Assembly (NCBI RefSeq): GCF_021032705.1
Contig: NZ_JAHVXI010000005.1
Location: 236,977-300,976, forward strand
Direction: 5' to 3'
DNA length: 64,000 nucleotides
From: Psychroserpens luteolus
GTDB taxonomy: Bacteria; Bacteroidota; Bacteroidia; Flavobacteriales; Flavobacteriaceae
The position numbers and the translations under genes are program-made. Below are positions 27,680 through 37,167 of the stretch, in pieces; within the stretch, counting starts at the first letter, position 1; each line of letters opens with the position of its first letter. The notes below the pieces were generated by a model, which saw only the letters and a list, made by a program, of their open reading frames with translations, ran no database searches and had not been told where the DNA came from.

Positions 27680-28936
27680 ATGATTAAGAACATCTATTAT
27701 TTTCTATTAGCCTTACTTTTTACAGGACAAGGATTTTCTCAAGTAGAAGAAGTCAATCCTCCAGAGTATATAAAGACCATCACTTTTAAAAGCCGAACCT
27801 CTTCTCAAGGTCAATTGCCTATCATTAGATTAGGTGAAGCATTTCATTTAGAATTTGATGTTCTTACTACTGATGAACCCGACTTTTATTACACGATTGA
27901 ACATTATAATTATGACTGGACAAGATCCAATCTGGTGAAAATGGAATATATGACTGGCTTTGACAATTTCAGGATTGTTAATTACCAAAACTCATTTAAT
28001 GCTTATCAGTTGTATTCTCATTATGATTTGCAAATTCCTAATAAGCAAACACGTGGCTTGACAAAATCTGGTAACTATATCATTTCAATTTTTAATGAAG
28101 ATGAAGAATTAGTCTTCTCTAGGAAATTTATGATTTACAAAGAACAAGTTGGTGTTGGGTTAGATATTAAAAGATCTAGAGATGTAAAGTATATTGAAAG
28201 TAAACAAAGTGTTGATATTATCATAAATTCTGGCGGATTGAATTTAAACAATCCAAAAGAAACTGTTAAGACCTTAATTATTCAAAATAATAATTTACGC
28301 ACAGCGATTACAGATATTAAACCTCAATATACTATTGGAAAAGAGCTGATATATAAATACACTACCGAAACTGCATTTTGGGCAAGTAATGAATTTCGTT
28401 TCTTTGAAACCAAAGATGTTAGAGGTGCTAACGTTGGTGTTCAGTTTATTGATCTAAAAGATATTTATCACAGTTATTTGTTTCTTGACGGACCAAGATA
28501 TAGCCAACCTTACACATACAACCCAGACATTAATGGTAATTTTTTGATTACTGCTTTAGACACTGACGACGTAGATATTGAAGCCGATTATACTAATGTT
28601 CATTTTTCAATCCTTCACCCAAAACTTGAAGATGGCGAAAGCATGTATGTCTATGGCAACTTTAATAACTATGCCTTAGAGGAGGGTTTAAACAAACTAT
28701 CATTTGATAGTAGTTCTGGCCGCTATGAGGCTATTATAAAACTCAAACAAGGATTCTATAACTACAAATATGTTGTAGTAGATAAAGATGGAAATCTCGA
28801 TGAGGGAAAAATTAGCGGTGATTTTTGGCAAACTGAAAACAACTATAAAGTTCTAGTGTATTACAGAGACCTAGGCGCTCGCTTTGATCAACTTATTGGT
28901 TTTGGTGAAGCGAATTCGGTTAATATTACCAATTAA
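27680..28936 (+). CDS. DUF5103 / type IX secretion plug protein
   Basis: 418 aa with signal peptide ending GQGFSQ. It matches the DUF5103 family, one member of which is the Plug protein found on the SprA translocon of Flavobacterium johnsoniae. The first domain (about 30-155) is beta-rich with the conserved YYTIEHYNYDWTRSNL block; the C-terminal domain has SMYVYGNFNNYAL and GFYNYKYVVVDKDG, an early-set fold like AMPK-type glycogen-binding domains. Likely periplasmic, closing the translocon channel (function known for the family, inferred here). Its stop shares TTAA with the convergent cysteine dioxygenase. Confidence 0.88.
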   Translation: MIKNIYYFLLALLFTGQGFSQVEEVNPPEYIKTITFKSRTSSQGQLPIIRLGEAFHLEFDVLTTDEPDFYYTIEHYNYDWTRSNLVKMEYMTGFDNFRIVNYQNSFNAYQLYSHYDLQIPNKQTRGLTKSGNYIISIFNEDEELVFSRKFMIYKEQVGVGLDIKRSRDVKYIESKQSVDIIINSGGLNLNNPKETVKTLIIQNNNLRTAITDIKPQYTIGKELIYKYTTETAFWASNEFRFFETKDVRGANVGVQFIDLKDIYHSYLFLDGPRYSQPYTYNPDINGNFLITALDTDDVDIEADYTNVHFSILHPKLEDGESMYVYGNFNNYALEEGLNKLSFDSSSGRYEAIIKLKQGFYNYKYVVVDKDGNLDEGKISGDFWQTENNYKVLVYYRDLGARFDQLIGFGEANSVNITN

Positions 28937-29460
28937 GTTTTAACAATAAGCTGCTTATCGGTATCGTAAGTTAATTGTCTTTCGATAAATTGCTGAGAGG
29001 TTTCATTATAAGACACACAATGTTCTATTGGCTGTGCATAGACATGCAAACTAATAGATTTGCCTTCATAACTATTCTTTAATTTATGAAACCCTATGTT
29101 GTCATTCATAAAGGTGAGCTGATGTGGTAAAACCTTTTGCGATCCAACTTTTTTTAAATGCTGATCCTCCATATTAAAAAACACCTCTTCCATTTCGCCT
29201 TCTAAAAGGAATACCCAACAATCTTCACCATCGTGACCATGAATTGCTGTTTCTTGGCCCTTTTCCCAACATAAAAGAATAACTTCAAAATTGACATCTC
29301 TATACAAACAATTACGTGTATACTTTTGTTGAGACCAACTTTCAAAAGGTTTAAAATCTATTGAATTAAAATTGAAATTATTGAGTATAGCATTGTAATC
29401 TTCAATTGAAGATTGCGACAAAAGCGCTATCAGTTGCTGAATGTTTTCTTGGGATTTCAA
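28933..29460 (-). CDS. Cysteine dioxygenase
   Basis: Iron cupin that oxidises cysteine to cysteine sulfinate. Iron ligands His74, His76 and His124 are in AIHGHDGEDC and IGFHKLKNS; Cys81 is placed relative to the His pair as Cys93 is in the rat enzyme, and YTRN (Arg49) corresponds to the substrate-binding Arg60. 175 residues, short like bacterial members. It is divergent from a PLP decarboxylase of the cysteine-sulfinate/glutamate group, which suggests a joint pathway. Confidence 0.9.
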   Translation of the reverse strand: MKSQENIQQLIALLSQSSIEDYNAILNNFNFNSIDFKPFESWSQQKYTRNCLYRDVNFEVILLCWEKGQETAIHGHDGEDCWVFLLEGEMEEVFFNMEDQHLKKVGSQKVLPHQLTFMNDNIGFHKLKNSYEGKSISLHVYAQPIEHCVSYNETSQQFIERQLTYDTDKQLIVKT

Positions 29461-29552
29461 GTAATGAATTTGATCTTTTAGGGGATTTTCATATTATTCC
29501 GAAAAATAGGAATAAATTTACACAAGCCAAAATTTAAGACCCATCACTACAA

Positions 29553-30914
29553 ATGCATAACGATTTATCATTGTTCACAGAACTTGCAGAGCTTTTAATT
29601 TCCGAAGAAACAAATCAGCCTGTGGCTGCTCCTGTCGATACAAAAGCACTTTATAAAACTTTAGATCTTCAACTTAATGATGAGCCAACAATAGACGATG
29701 AGTTTAAATCTATATTAAAAGATATTATAAAGCATACACCTAAAACAGCATCAACCTCATTTTTTAATCAATTATTTGGCGGAAGAATCCCTAGAGCAAC
29801 ACTTGGAGACTTATTAGCTGTTATGCTCAACAATAGTATGTATACCTATAAAGTTGCTGGACCTCAAGTTGGGATTGAAAAAATACTACTTAAAAAAATT
29901 TGTGATATAATTGGATATCCAGATGTTGCAGATGGCACTTTTGCTCCAGGAGGATCTATGAGCAACTACATGGCAGTTTTGATGGCTAGAGACAAGTATA
30001 ATCCTTCGGCAAAAAACGAAGGTATAAACAATACCATGACACTCTATACATCTGAAGCTTCTCATTATTCTATTGCAAAAAACGCTGCTTTTATTGGAGT
30101 TGGAAGACAACAAGTACGCACAATCAAAACTAATGATAGAGGCGAAATGCTAAGTGAAGATTTAGATGTTAAAATTTCAAAGGATATCGAACAAGGATTT
30201 CAGCCGTTTTTTGTAAATGCCACGGCGGGAACTACAGTTCTAGGTGCTTTTGACTCTGTTGACAACATAAGTAAAGTCTGTAAAAAGTATGACGTATGGT
30301 TACATCTAGATGGTGCCTATTGTGGTGGTGTGATTTTTAGTGATGACCACAAGCATTTAGTGAATGGCATTGCGCATACAGATTCGTTTAGCTTTAATGC
30401 TCATAAAATGTTAGGCACGCCTTTAAGCTGTTCAATTATAGTAACTAGAGACAAAAAACATTTATATGAATCGTTTTCTAATGAAGCAGAATATCTTTAT
30501 CAAACCAACGATGACGATTTTAATCTCGGAAAAACATCACTTCAATGTGGTAGAAGAAATGATGCATTAAAGCTTTGGACCTTATGGAAGTCTGTTGGCA
30601 ATAACGGATTAAAAACCATAATTAATCATCAGTTCAAGCTTGCCGAAGTTGCAAGAAACTATATCAATAATCACCCAGATTATAGATTATACAGCTTTGA
30701 AGATTCAATTTCAGTATGTTTTAATTACAAGGATATTCCTGCAAAAAAATTATGTACTGCGCTATATGAAAATGCCAAACTCATGGTTGGTTTCGGAAAT
30801 TTTAATGATCAAGATTTTGTAAGAATGGTCACCATTAATAGCGTATTAAAAGAAAAAGACATTATCAACTTTTTTAAAACCATTGAAGATTTTGCAGTTT
30901 CAACTGATATTTAA
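29553..30914 (+). CDS. Group II PLP-dependent decarboxylase (cysteine sulfinate / glutamate / aspartate type)
   Basis: 453-residue cytoplasmic enzyme. The PLP lysine is Lys285 in FNAHKMLGTP; HLDGAYCGG holds the Asp that pairs with the pyridine nitrogen, and NATAGTTVLGAFD is the phosphate-side block. FFNQLFGG near residue 70 resembles the substrate loop of animal cysteine sulfinate decarboxylase, though glutamate and aspartate decarboxylases share much of it. The adjacent, divergent cysteine dioxygenase makes its potential substrate, so hypotaurine formation is a reasonable inference. Aspartate decarboxylation to beta-alanine is the main alternative. Confidence 0.85.
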   Translation: MHNDLSLFTELAELLISEETNQPVAAPVDTKALYKTLDLQLNDEPTIDDEFKSILKDIIKHTPKTASTSFFNQLFGGRIPRATLGDLLAVMLNNSMYTYKVAGPQVGIEKILLKKICDIIGYPDVADGTFAPGGSMSNYMAVLMARDKYNPSAKNEGINNTMTLYTSEASHYSIAKNAAFIGVGRQQVRTIKTNDRGEMLSEDLDVKISKDIEQGFQPFFVNATAGTTVLGAFDSVDNISKVCKKYDVWLHLDGAYCGGVIFSDDHKHLVNGIAHTDSFSFNAHKMLGTPLSCSIIVTRDKKHLYESFSNEAEYLYQTNDDDFNLGKTSLQCGRRNDALKLWTLWKSVGNNGLKTIINHQFKLAEVARNYINNHPDYRLYSFEDSISVCFNYKDIPAKKLCTALYENAKLMVGFGNFNDQDFVRMVTINSVLKEKDIINFFKTIEDFAVSTDI

Positions 30915-30996
30915 ACCCGTTAATCGGTTGAATATCGTAAACCTGTTAAAATTTTGCTTAATTTTAAAAAAGTCTCCAATTTAGTTGGAAATTAAT

Positions 30997-31004
30997 TATT
31001 TTTG
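30997..31004 (+). promoter_or_regulatory. -7 element of apaG promoter
   Basis: TATTTTTG fits TAnnTTTG, 23 bp before the apaG ATG. No -33 TTG at the usual spacing. Confidence 0.45.
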
Positions 31005-31027
31005 TAAGCTATTATTTTCAACACTTC

Positions 31028-31414
31028 ATGGTTCAACAAGTTACAAGTGGGATTAAGATCTCTGTAGAAACATCATTTGAAGGTACATTTTATAAAAATT
31101 ATAAAGTGCACTTTGCTTTTGGCTATAAAGTAACTATTGAAAATCAAAGTAAAGATTCTGTACAACTCAATTCAAGATACTGGAGAATACTCGACGCTCT
31201 CAATAATGTTGATATTGTAGAAGGTGAAGGTGTTATTGGTAAAAAGCCAGTTTTAAAACCAGGAGAATCTCACACCTACAATTCAGGTTGTTTATTAACG
31301 TCTCCTTTTGGGGCAATGCAAGGTCACTATAACATGGTTAATTTTACAAACACCAATAAGTTTAAGGTGATTATTCCTTCATTTAAATTAAGTGCTCCTT
31401 TTGCACTCAACTAA
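31028..31414 (+). CDS. apaG: ApaG/DUF525 protein
   Basis: 128-residue beta-sandwich of the ApaG family, named from Salmonella Co2+/Mg2+ efflux phenotypes. Family blocks are AFGYKVTIENQS, LNSRYWRILD, EGEGVIGKKPVLKPGE and SPFGAMQGHY, all in the usual order. Same domain occurs in F-box proteins and polymerase-delta-interacting proteins, so it is probably a binding module rather than a transporter. Ends sharing CTAA with the convergent gene. Confidence 0.93.
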   Translation: MVQQVTSGIKISVETSFEGTFYKNYKVHFAFGYKVTIENQSKDSVQLNSRYWRILDALNNVDIVEGEGVIGKKPVLKPGESHTYNSGCLLTSPFGAMQGHYNMVNFTNTNKFKVIIPSFKLSAPFALN

Positions 31415-32415
31415 GATTCGCTATACTTTTTTAAGTATTCAAACCTAAATATATCATCATCTTGATAGATATGTAAGAATTGGCAATTTGAATAATGGCT
31501 AAATCTATATGCTTTTTCAAAGCTAAAACCTTCTGAAGACACTCTATAAATACCATCACAATCAACATTTCCATAAGGGGAAATACGTCTAAAACGAAAT
31601 TCCTCATGACTCCCAATATGATGCAACTCAAACCAAGCGCCTGTGCCTATTCCGCTTAACCATTGTGCATGATCACTTTTTATATCATTATGTTTGGGCT
31701 CTAAAGTTCCTATTACACTTGGACGATGCCCCTTAAGTACATCTAAAAATAAACGGCGATTTTCTTTTCTAACAGTAGAATCAAACTCTGAAATATCACC
31801 AACTTCAGACACCTTATATATAAAATCTTCGGTATCTGCAATAACCACATTACCAATCGTACTTGGTGTAAATCCTTTTGATTTAATAAGTGAAGATTTG
31901 ATTTTCTTATTAGTAACACTGGCAATTAAAACGTCTGTAACAAAACGCGCACAATTACAGGCCTGTTTTATAAAGGCAGCATACCTAATAAATCCCTTGT
32001 TTTGTTCATTTGTTATATATGTTCTTGCCTTTTTATAATCTATCGTCTTACAAACCGAAGCATACATATTTCCTTCACCATGAGTGAGTTTTGGTTGTGT
32101 TGCCAAAAATTTTAAAATCTCATTTAGGTTTTGTATTTCACCTTTTTCAATAGTTGCCTGTATAGGGAAATTAAGTTCAAAATCTGTTTCTTTCCCCCTT
32201 ACTCGTCCGTATGGAGATGTTGTGATATAGCGGCCAAAATCATGATATTCTAAAACTCCTGTAGACTTATCTATAAGTACTAATGCTGCATGACCAGCTC
32301 TCACATGATTTCTACTACCAACAAATAAAAACCGCAAAAATGGAGAGTACCACTCTTTGGCATGAGAGACAATAGTTTCTGGATAGGCAAGTGTGAGAAT
32401 GATTCCGTCGTTCAT
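31411..32415 (-). CDS. DUF6695-like protein with a possible permuted papain-type core, 334 aa
   Basis: Conserved flavobacterial protein without signal peptide. Residues 40-60 (AGHAALVLID, LEYHDFGRY) and 150-163 (KQACNCARFVTDVL) are the most striking parts: a His-containing beta strand followed later by an NCxxF motif resembles the reversed His-then-Cys order of permuted NlpC/P60 and LRAT-like enzymes (His42, Cys155). The C-terminal third is beta-rich (SHEEFRFRRISPYGNVDCDG). I infer a thiol hydrolase or acyltransferase; nothing confirms it. Assignment to DUF6695 is from memory. Confidence 0.7.
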   Translation of the reverse strand: MNDGIILTLAYPETIVSHAKEWYSPFLRFLFVGSRNHVRAGHAALVLIDKSTGVLEYHDFGRYITTSPYGRVRGKETDFELNFPIQATIEKGEIQNLNEILKFLATQPKLTHGEGNMYASVCKTIDYKKARTYITNEQNKGFIRYAAFIKQACNCARFVTDVLIASVTNKKIKSSLIKSKGFTPSTIGNVVIADTEDFIYKVSEVGDISEFDSTVRKENRRLFLDVLKGHRPSVIGTLEPKHNDIKSDHAQWLSGIGTGAWFELHHIGSHEEFRFRRISPYGNVDCDGIYRVSSEGFSFEKAYRFSHYSNCQFLHIYQDDDIFRFEYLKKYSES

Positions 32416-32505
32416 ATGAATAGAATTAGTGGCAACTTACAAAAATTTATGCAGTATTTTAAGCTTGTTTTAATAGTCATTTAGTCATTAGTCGTCAAAA
32501 AATCG

Positions 32506-32513
32506 TAACTTTG
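32506..32513 (+). promoter_or_regulatory. -7 element of pruA promoter
   Basis: TAACTTTG exactly fits TAnnTTTG, 42 bp before the pruA ATG. Confidence 0.55.
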
Positions 32514-32554
32514 CACCTTCAAAATAATAAGCAATTTTTAAACCTAATTTTAAG

Positions 32555-34180
32555 ATGGGAAAAGGATTTTTCAACGTACCAGTAGCTATAAATGAGCCCG
32601 TAAAATCTTATGCTCCAGGATCTCCTGAGCGCGAAGCAGTATTAGCTGCTTACAAAGACATGTGGAACACTAAAATTGATGTACCATTGTATATCAACGG
32701 AAAAGATGTGACAACAGGAAGCACAAAAACCATGTCGGCACCTCATGATCATCAACACGTTGTTGGAACATACCATTTAGCAGAAAAATCTCATATAGAG
32801 GAAGCTATTGCAACGGCATTAGAAGCACGAAAAACTTGGTCTCAATTACCTTGGGAACAACGTGCTGGAATTTTCTTAAAAGCGGCCGAACTAATCGCTG
32901 GACCTTATAGAGCAAAAATTAATGCAGCAACTATGATTGCGCAATCTAAAACAGTTCACCAAGCTGAGATAGATGCAGCTTGTGAGTTAATTGATTTCTT
33001 ACGCTTTAATGTACAGTTCATGACAGATATTTATCATGAACAACCAGAAAGCACTAGTGGTGCTTGGAACAGATTGGAATATCGACCACTAGAAGGATTC
33101 ACCTATGCCGTAACACCTTTTAACTTTACAGCTATTGCAGGAAACCTTCCAGCATGTATGGCTATGATGGGAAATGTTGTAGTTTGGAAACCTAGTGATA
33201 GTCAAATATTTTCAGCCAAAATCATTATGGATGTTTTTAGAGAAGCTGGTGTTCCTGATGGTGTTATTAATGTGGTATTTGGAGACCCTGTAATGATTAC
33301 TGATACAGTTATGGACAGCCCAGATTTTTCTGGATTACATTTTACAGGTTCTACGTTCATCTTCAAAGAGCTTTGGAAGAAAATTGGACACAATATTCAT
33401 AACTATAAAACCTACCCTAGAATCGTAGGAGAAACTGGCGGGAAAGACTTTATTATCGCTCACAAAACAGCAAACCCAATTCAAGTAGCAACAGCCATCA
33501 CTAGAGGTGCTTTTGAATTCCAAGGACAAAAATGTAGTGCAGCTTCGCGAGCTTATGTTCCTTCCAACCTATGGAATACAGTAAAAGAACGTGTTATTGC
33601 TGATGTTAAGTCATTTAAAATGGGATCTCCTGAAGATTTGAATAATTTCATCACTGCTGTTATTCATGAAGGTTCTTTTGATAAGCTAGCATCATACATT
33701 GATGGCGCTAAAAATGATTCGGATGCTGAAATCATCGTTGGTGGAAATTACGATAAAAGCAAAGGTTATTTTATAGAACCAACCGTTATTGTGACTAGCA
33801 ACCCAAAATACACAACCATGTGCACAGAATTATTTGGTCCTGTAATCACTATTTACGTATATGACGAAGACAAATATTCTGAAACTTTAAAGCTGGTTGA
33901 TGACACTAGCGAATATGCATTAACAGGAGCTGTACTAGCAACAGACAGATACGCTATTCAGGAAGCAACTAAAACATTACAAAACTGTGCTGGGAACTTC
34001 TATATCAACGACAAACCAACTGGAGCTGTTGTAGGACAGCAGCCCTTTGGAGGTGCTAGAGCTTCAGGCACAAATGACAAAGCTGGTAGCGCACTTAATT
34101 TATTACGTTGGGTATCACCAAGAATGATAAAGGAAACGTTTGTGACACCAACAGATTATCGCTATCCATTCTTAGGATAA
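32555..34180 (+). CDS. pruA: L-glutamate gamma-semialdehyde (1-pyrroline-5-carboxylate) dehydrogenase
   Basis: Second step of proline breakdown, oxidising glutamate semialdehyde to glutamate with NAD+. 541 residues, the stand-alone form. The catalytic Cys is in FQGQKCSAASRAYVP, the general-base Glu is in VGETGGKDF, and NAD binding uses PFNFTAIAGNLP and FTGSTFIFKEL. The C-terminal FGGARASGTNDKAGS is the family anchor loop. No proline dehydrogenase gene is adjacent, so the pathway is split in this genome. Confidence 0.97.
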   Translation: MGKGFFNVPVAINEPVKSYAPGSPEREAVLAAYKDMWNTKIDVPLYINGKDVTTGSTKTMSAPHDHQHVVGTYHLAEKSHIEEAIATALEARKTWSQLPWEQRAGIFLKAAELIAGPYRAKINAATMIAQSKTVHQAEIDAACELIDFLRFNVQFMTDIYHEQPESTSGAWNRLEYRPLEGFTYAVTPFNFTAIAGNLPACMAMMGNVVVWKPSDSQIFSAKIIMDVFREAGVPDGVINVVFGDPVMITDTVMDSPDFSGLHFTGSTFIFKELWKKIGHNIHNYKTYPRIVGETGGKDFIIAHKTANPIQVATAITRGAFEFQGQKCSAASRAYVPSNLWNTVKERVIADVKSFKMGSPEDLNNFITAVIHEGSFDKLASYIDGAKNDSDAEIIVGGNYDKSKGYFIEPTVIVTSNPKYTTMCTELFGPVITIYVYDEDKYSETLKLVDDTSEYALTGAVLATDRYAIQEATKTLQNCAGNFYINDKPTGAVVGQQPFGGARASGTNDKAGSALNLLRWVSPRMIKETFVTPTDYRYPFLG

Positions 34181-34203
34181 AATCTCACACAATTCCATAT
34201 TAC

Positions 34204-34238
34204 AATCCTCAAATGTTACAGTTTGAGGATTTTTTTTT
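34204..34238 (+). terminator. Rho-independent terminator of pruA
   Basis: Stem AATCCTCAAA / TTTGAGGATT (34204-34213 with 34222-34231), 8-nt loop, then seven further T. It begins 23 bp after the pruA stop. Confidence 0.9.
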
Positions 34239-34324
34239 GCTTTTAATCTTAAATCACTTGATAACACATAATTAACTAAACGAAACTTTGTATCTTGTTA
34301 GTCGCAACTATCAATTAATCGATT

Positions 34325-36139
34325 ATGATAAAAAAATACGTTCTAATTTTATTATTATTCCCTTTCTGTATCCAAGCTCAAACAGTTGAGTTTGAATCGA
34401 CACTTACTGCAGATTTAAGTGCATATACCGCAATCAATAGTGAAGTCACTAATTTTGCTGGTTTGGGAGAATACGAAGTATTTCTAGATACCGACACTGG
34501 TGTTTTGGATAAACCAATTATTTTGGTAGATGGATTTGATCCAGGTGATACCAGAACCATTGCTGGTCTATATAGTTTATTAGACTTTACTGGGTCTTCA
34601 GGTCCTGAAAATTTAGCCGATTTAGTTAGGGCTCAAGGATATGATGTTGTTATTTTAAATTTCCCGTCTTACTTTAGGCTTGATGATAATTCACTTTTAA
34701 ATATTGATGATGCTACAGACAATAATGCCGATATGGTTATTGACGAACTCGATTACCCTGGAAGCACGCTTGTGAATGGTGGCGCAGATTTTATAGAGCG
34801 TAATGCAATGTTACTTGTAGATTTAATTAACACGTTAAATGCTGATAAAGTTGGTGACGAGGAGTTAGTTATTATTGGCCCAAGCATGGGTGGGTTAATC
34901 TCTCGTTTTGCATTGAATTTCATGGAAGATGACGCTCAAGATCATGAAACAAGATTATGGATGTCATTTGATTCTCCTCATCTTGGTGCAAATGTCCCAT
35001 TAGGCTTTCAGCATCAATTTAACTTTCTAGGATTTGGTTTAGGTGACGATTTAAACGTTGTTGAATTACAAGGTATTGTAAACGGACTATTAAAATCACC
35101 AGCTGCAAGACAATTGTTAGTTGATCATTTCGAAGCTCATCTTATGGATGGTAGTGAATTTGATTTTGACCCTACAAAGTTATTACCAGAAGCTCATCCT
35201 TATAGAGCAGTTTTTGAAAGTAGTATCAATAGTTTGACATCAACTGGATTTCCTCAAAACACAAGAAATGTCTCCATCATTAATGGAAGTGGTATTGGCT
35301 CACCTTACAAAGCTGGCGACGGCACTACAGATGTAACAACTGGCTTTCCAGCTTTAGCCATCGAAAATCTAGAAATTCCAGGTTCTCCATTACCACAAAC
35401 TAATGCAGATATCAATATTAATTTAACACCGGCAACAGCAGATGGGCCTCAATTGATAAGCAAAGTCTTTGTTGAAGGCTTTTTAATTTTTGGATTTATA
35501 ACATTAGTTGATGTAGAGATTGATGCACAAGCACCAACGTTTTCAGATGGTGTAGATGCAGCATCAGGTGGACTTTTTGATCTTGGTGCATTTACATCTG
35601 GATTAGGAAGTGACCCTTTAATTGATAGTTTTTTAATGTCTTTAGCTATTGATAAGTTTAGCTTTATCCCTTCAGTAAGTGGAATGGCTTTAGAAATCAC
35701 CAACAATGAAGTTAATTGGTATCATGATATTAACCTTGGTGATCCAGGTGGAACAGGAGACACACTAAATAATACACCTTTTGTGAATTGGTATATGCCA
35801 GATGATAATGAAAATCATGTTGAACTCACCGAGGAAAATGTGGCTTTTGCACTTACTGAGATTTTTCAACAAACACTATCAAATACAGATTTTGAAACGA
35901 TAACATCAATTAAGATTGAGAAGAATCCAATTGAAAATGAAATAACAATACTAAGCAGTAGAATTCTAGATGATGTCAATATTTCTATTATTGATATTAC
36001 TGGAAAAGTGGTTTTTTCTTCTAATCAAACATTAGATAGAAGATCTTCAATCCCTTTAAATTTAGATTCGGGAATGTATATTCTCAATCTTGAATCTAAA
36101 GACAATTATAACTACCGAACAAAGATTATTGTAAAGTAA
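34325..36139 (+). CDS. T9SS-secreted lipase-like alpha/beta hydrolase with type A sorting domain
   Basis: 604 aa. Signal peptide ends CIQAQ. The alpha/beta hydrolase core starts with IILVDGFDPGDTR (oxyanion side) and has the nucleophile elbow IIGPSMGGLISRF with Ser187; it resembles PGAP1/lipase-like esterases. The last ~75 residues (IKIEKNPIENEITILSS to the final TKIIVK) form a type A T9SS C-terminal sorting domain, with SGMYILNLES as its conserved strand. It should be exported by the Por/Spr system and anchored or released at the cell surface. Substrate unknown, ester or lipid likely. Confidence 0.9.
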   Translation: MIKKYVLILLLFPFCIQAQTVEFESTLTADLSAYTAINSEVTNFAGLGEYEVFLDTDTGVLDKPIILVDGFDPGDTRTIAGLYSLLDFTGSSGPENLADLVRAQGYDVVILNFPSYFRLDDNSLLNIDDATDNNADMVIDELDYPGSTLVNGGADFIERNAMLLVDLINTLNADKVGDEELVIIGPSMGGLISRFALNFMEDDAQDHETRLWMSFDSPHLGANVPLGFQHQFNFLGFGLGDDLNVVELQGIVNGLLKSPAARQLLVDHFEAHLMDGSEFDFDPTKLLPEAHPYRAVFESSINSLTSTGFPQNTRNVSIINGSGIGSPYKAGDGTTDVTTGFPALAIENLEIPGSPLPQTNADININLTPATADGPQLISKVFVEGFLIFGFITLVDVEIDAQAPTFSDGVDAASGGLFDLGAFTSGLGSDPLIDSFLMSLAIDKFSFIPSVSGMALEITNNEVNWYHDINLGDPGGTGDTLNNTPFVNWYMPDDNENHVELTEENVAFALTEIFQQTLSNTDFETITSIKIEKNPIENEITILSSRILDDVNISIIDITGKVVFSSNQTLDRRSSIPLNLDSGMYILNLESKDNYNYRTKIIVK

Positions 36140-36144
36140 AAAAT

Positions 36145-36179
36145 AAGCCCTTTCTAAATTGAAAGGGTTTCTTTTTTTT
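36145..36179 (+). terminator. Rho-independent terminator of the lipase-like gene
   Basis: Stem AAGCCCTTTC / GAAAGGGTTT (one G-T pair, 6-nt loop) followed by CTTTTTTT, starting 6 bp after the stop. Confidence 0.9.
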
Positions 36180-36233
36180 AGATAATTTCAAAATATGATG
36201 TAAGTATTTTGTCATTACCTCTACAAATACCTC

Positions 36234-36854
36234 ATGATATTTATATACTTCATAATTGGTGTTTTAGCAAGTGTAATTGGCGCATTACCTTTGGGTGCAT
36301 CCAATATTGCTGTAATTAATACAACCATTAAGCAAAATGCTAAACAGGCTTTTAAAATAGCAATAGCAGCTGGCATTGCTGAAGTCATTCTTTCTTATTA
36401 TGCGTTACACTGTAATATGATTGTTAGAGATTTCTTTGATCAAAATATGTGGATTCAAATTGTAATTGTTGTAATCTTAATGGCAGTAGGCAGCTTTTTA
36501 ATTTTTAAAAAGAATAAGGAAAAATCGTCTAGAAAGAAGAGACTAACATCATCTAAATATGCTACTGGATTTCTTCTAGGAATTTTAAACCCTCCGGTTT
36601 TGATTTATTGGATTGTTGCCTTCGGAATAATTAACAATAATGATCTTATGTTATCATTAGGTTCTCCTCTATTTGTATTATTTCTGTTTTTTGCAGGAGT
36701 ATACTTAGGCAAGCTACTAACATTATATCTCTATAGTAAATTTAGTATCGCCATAAAAAACAAAGTTCAAAATATCACCTTGGTAATTAATAAAGTAACA
36801 GGTATATTATTAATTGTTATCGGTATCGCTCAAGCTATAAAATTGAGTTTATAA
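36234..36854 (+). CDS. LysE/RhtB-family amino-acid exporter
   Basis: 206-residue inner-membrane protein with about six helices. The N-terminal signature FIIGVLASVIGALPLGASN corresponds to the LysE motif in which a Pro-Gly/Pro-Leu-Gly turn follows helix 1; LGILNPPVLIYWIVAFG is the second inverted-repeat equivalent. A basic loop (KKNKEKSSRKKR) separates the two halves. Substrate is unknown; amino acids are typical. Confidence 0.85.
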   Translation: MIFIYFIIGVLASVIGALPLGASNIAVINTTIKQNAKQAFKIAIAAGIAEVILSYYALHCNMIVRDFFDQNMWIQIVIVVILMAVGSFLIFKKNKEKSSRKKRLTSSKYATGFLLGILNPPVLIYWIVAFGIINNNDLMLSLGSPLFVLFLFFAGVYLGKLLTLYLYSKFSIAIKNKVQNITLVINKVTGILLIVIGIAQAIKLSL

Positions 36855-36861
36855 AATTGCT

Positions 36862-37095
36862 TTATCTGTAATTGTCAACATCACCAATAGGGTAATCTTC
36901 ATAAAAATCTTTAAAAGTTTTTTCGGTTGTATAATTATCTCTTAATACTTTGTAGACCATTATTACAACAAAAACCTGACCTATACATGTTAAAAAGAAC
37001 ACCCAATTTAAAGGCATATCCATTGCTGCTGCAATTGTGATTGTCACTAACAACAATGTGGTAACTACGACATAAAATAGTACTGGGAATTTCAT
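36862..37095 (-). CDS. Small two-span membrane protein, 77 aa
   Basis: Two hydrophobic segments (about 5-25 and 30-50) and a soluble tail ending DFYEDYPIGDVDNYR. Similar small proteins are conserved in flavobacteria but unnamed. It lies 7 bp beyond the end of the convergent LysE gene. Confidence 0.7.
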   Translation of the reverse strand: MKFPVLFYVVVTTLLLVTITIAAAMDMPLNWVFFLTCIGQVFVVIMVYKVLRDNYTTEKTFKDFYEDYPIGDVDNYR

Positions 37096-37167
37096 GTTGT
37101 TTTATTTACAAGATACTAAACAACAGGCCTTTGAAACAAAAATAGCTTTATAAAATTACGTTAATCT

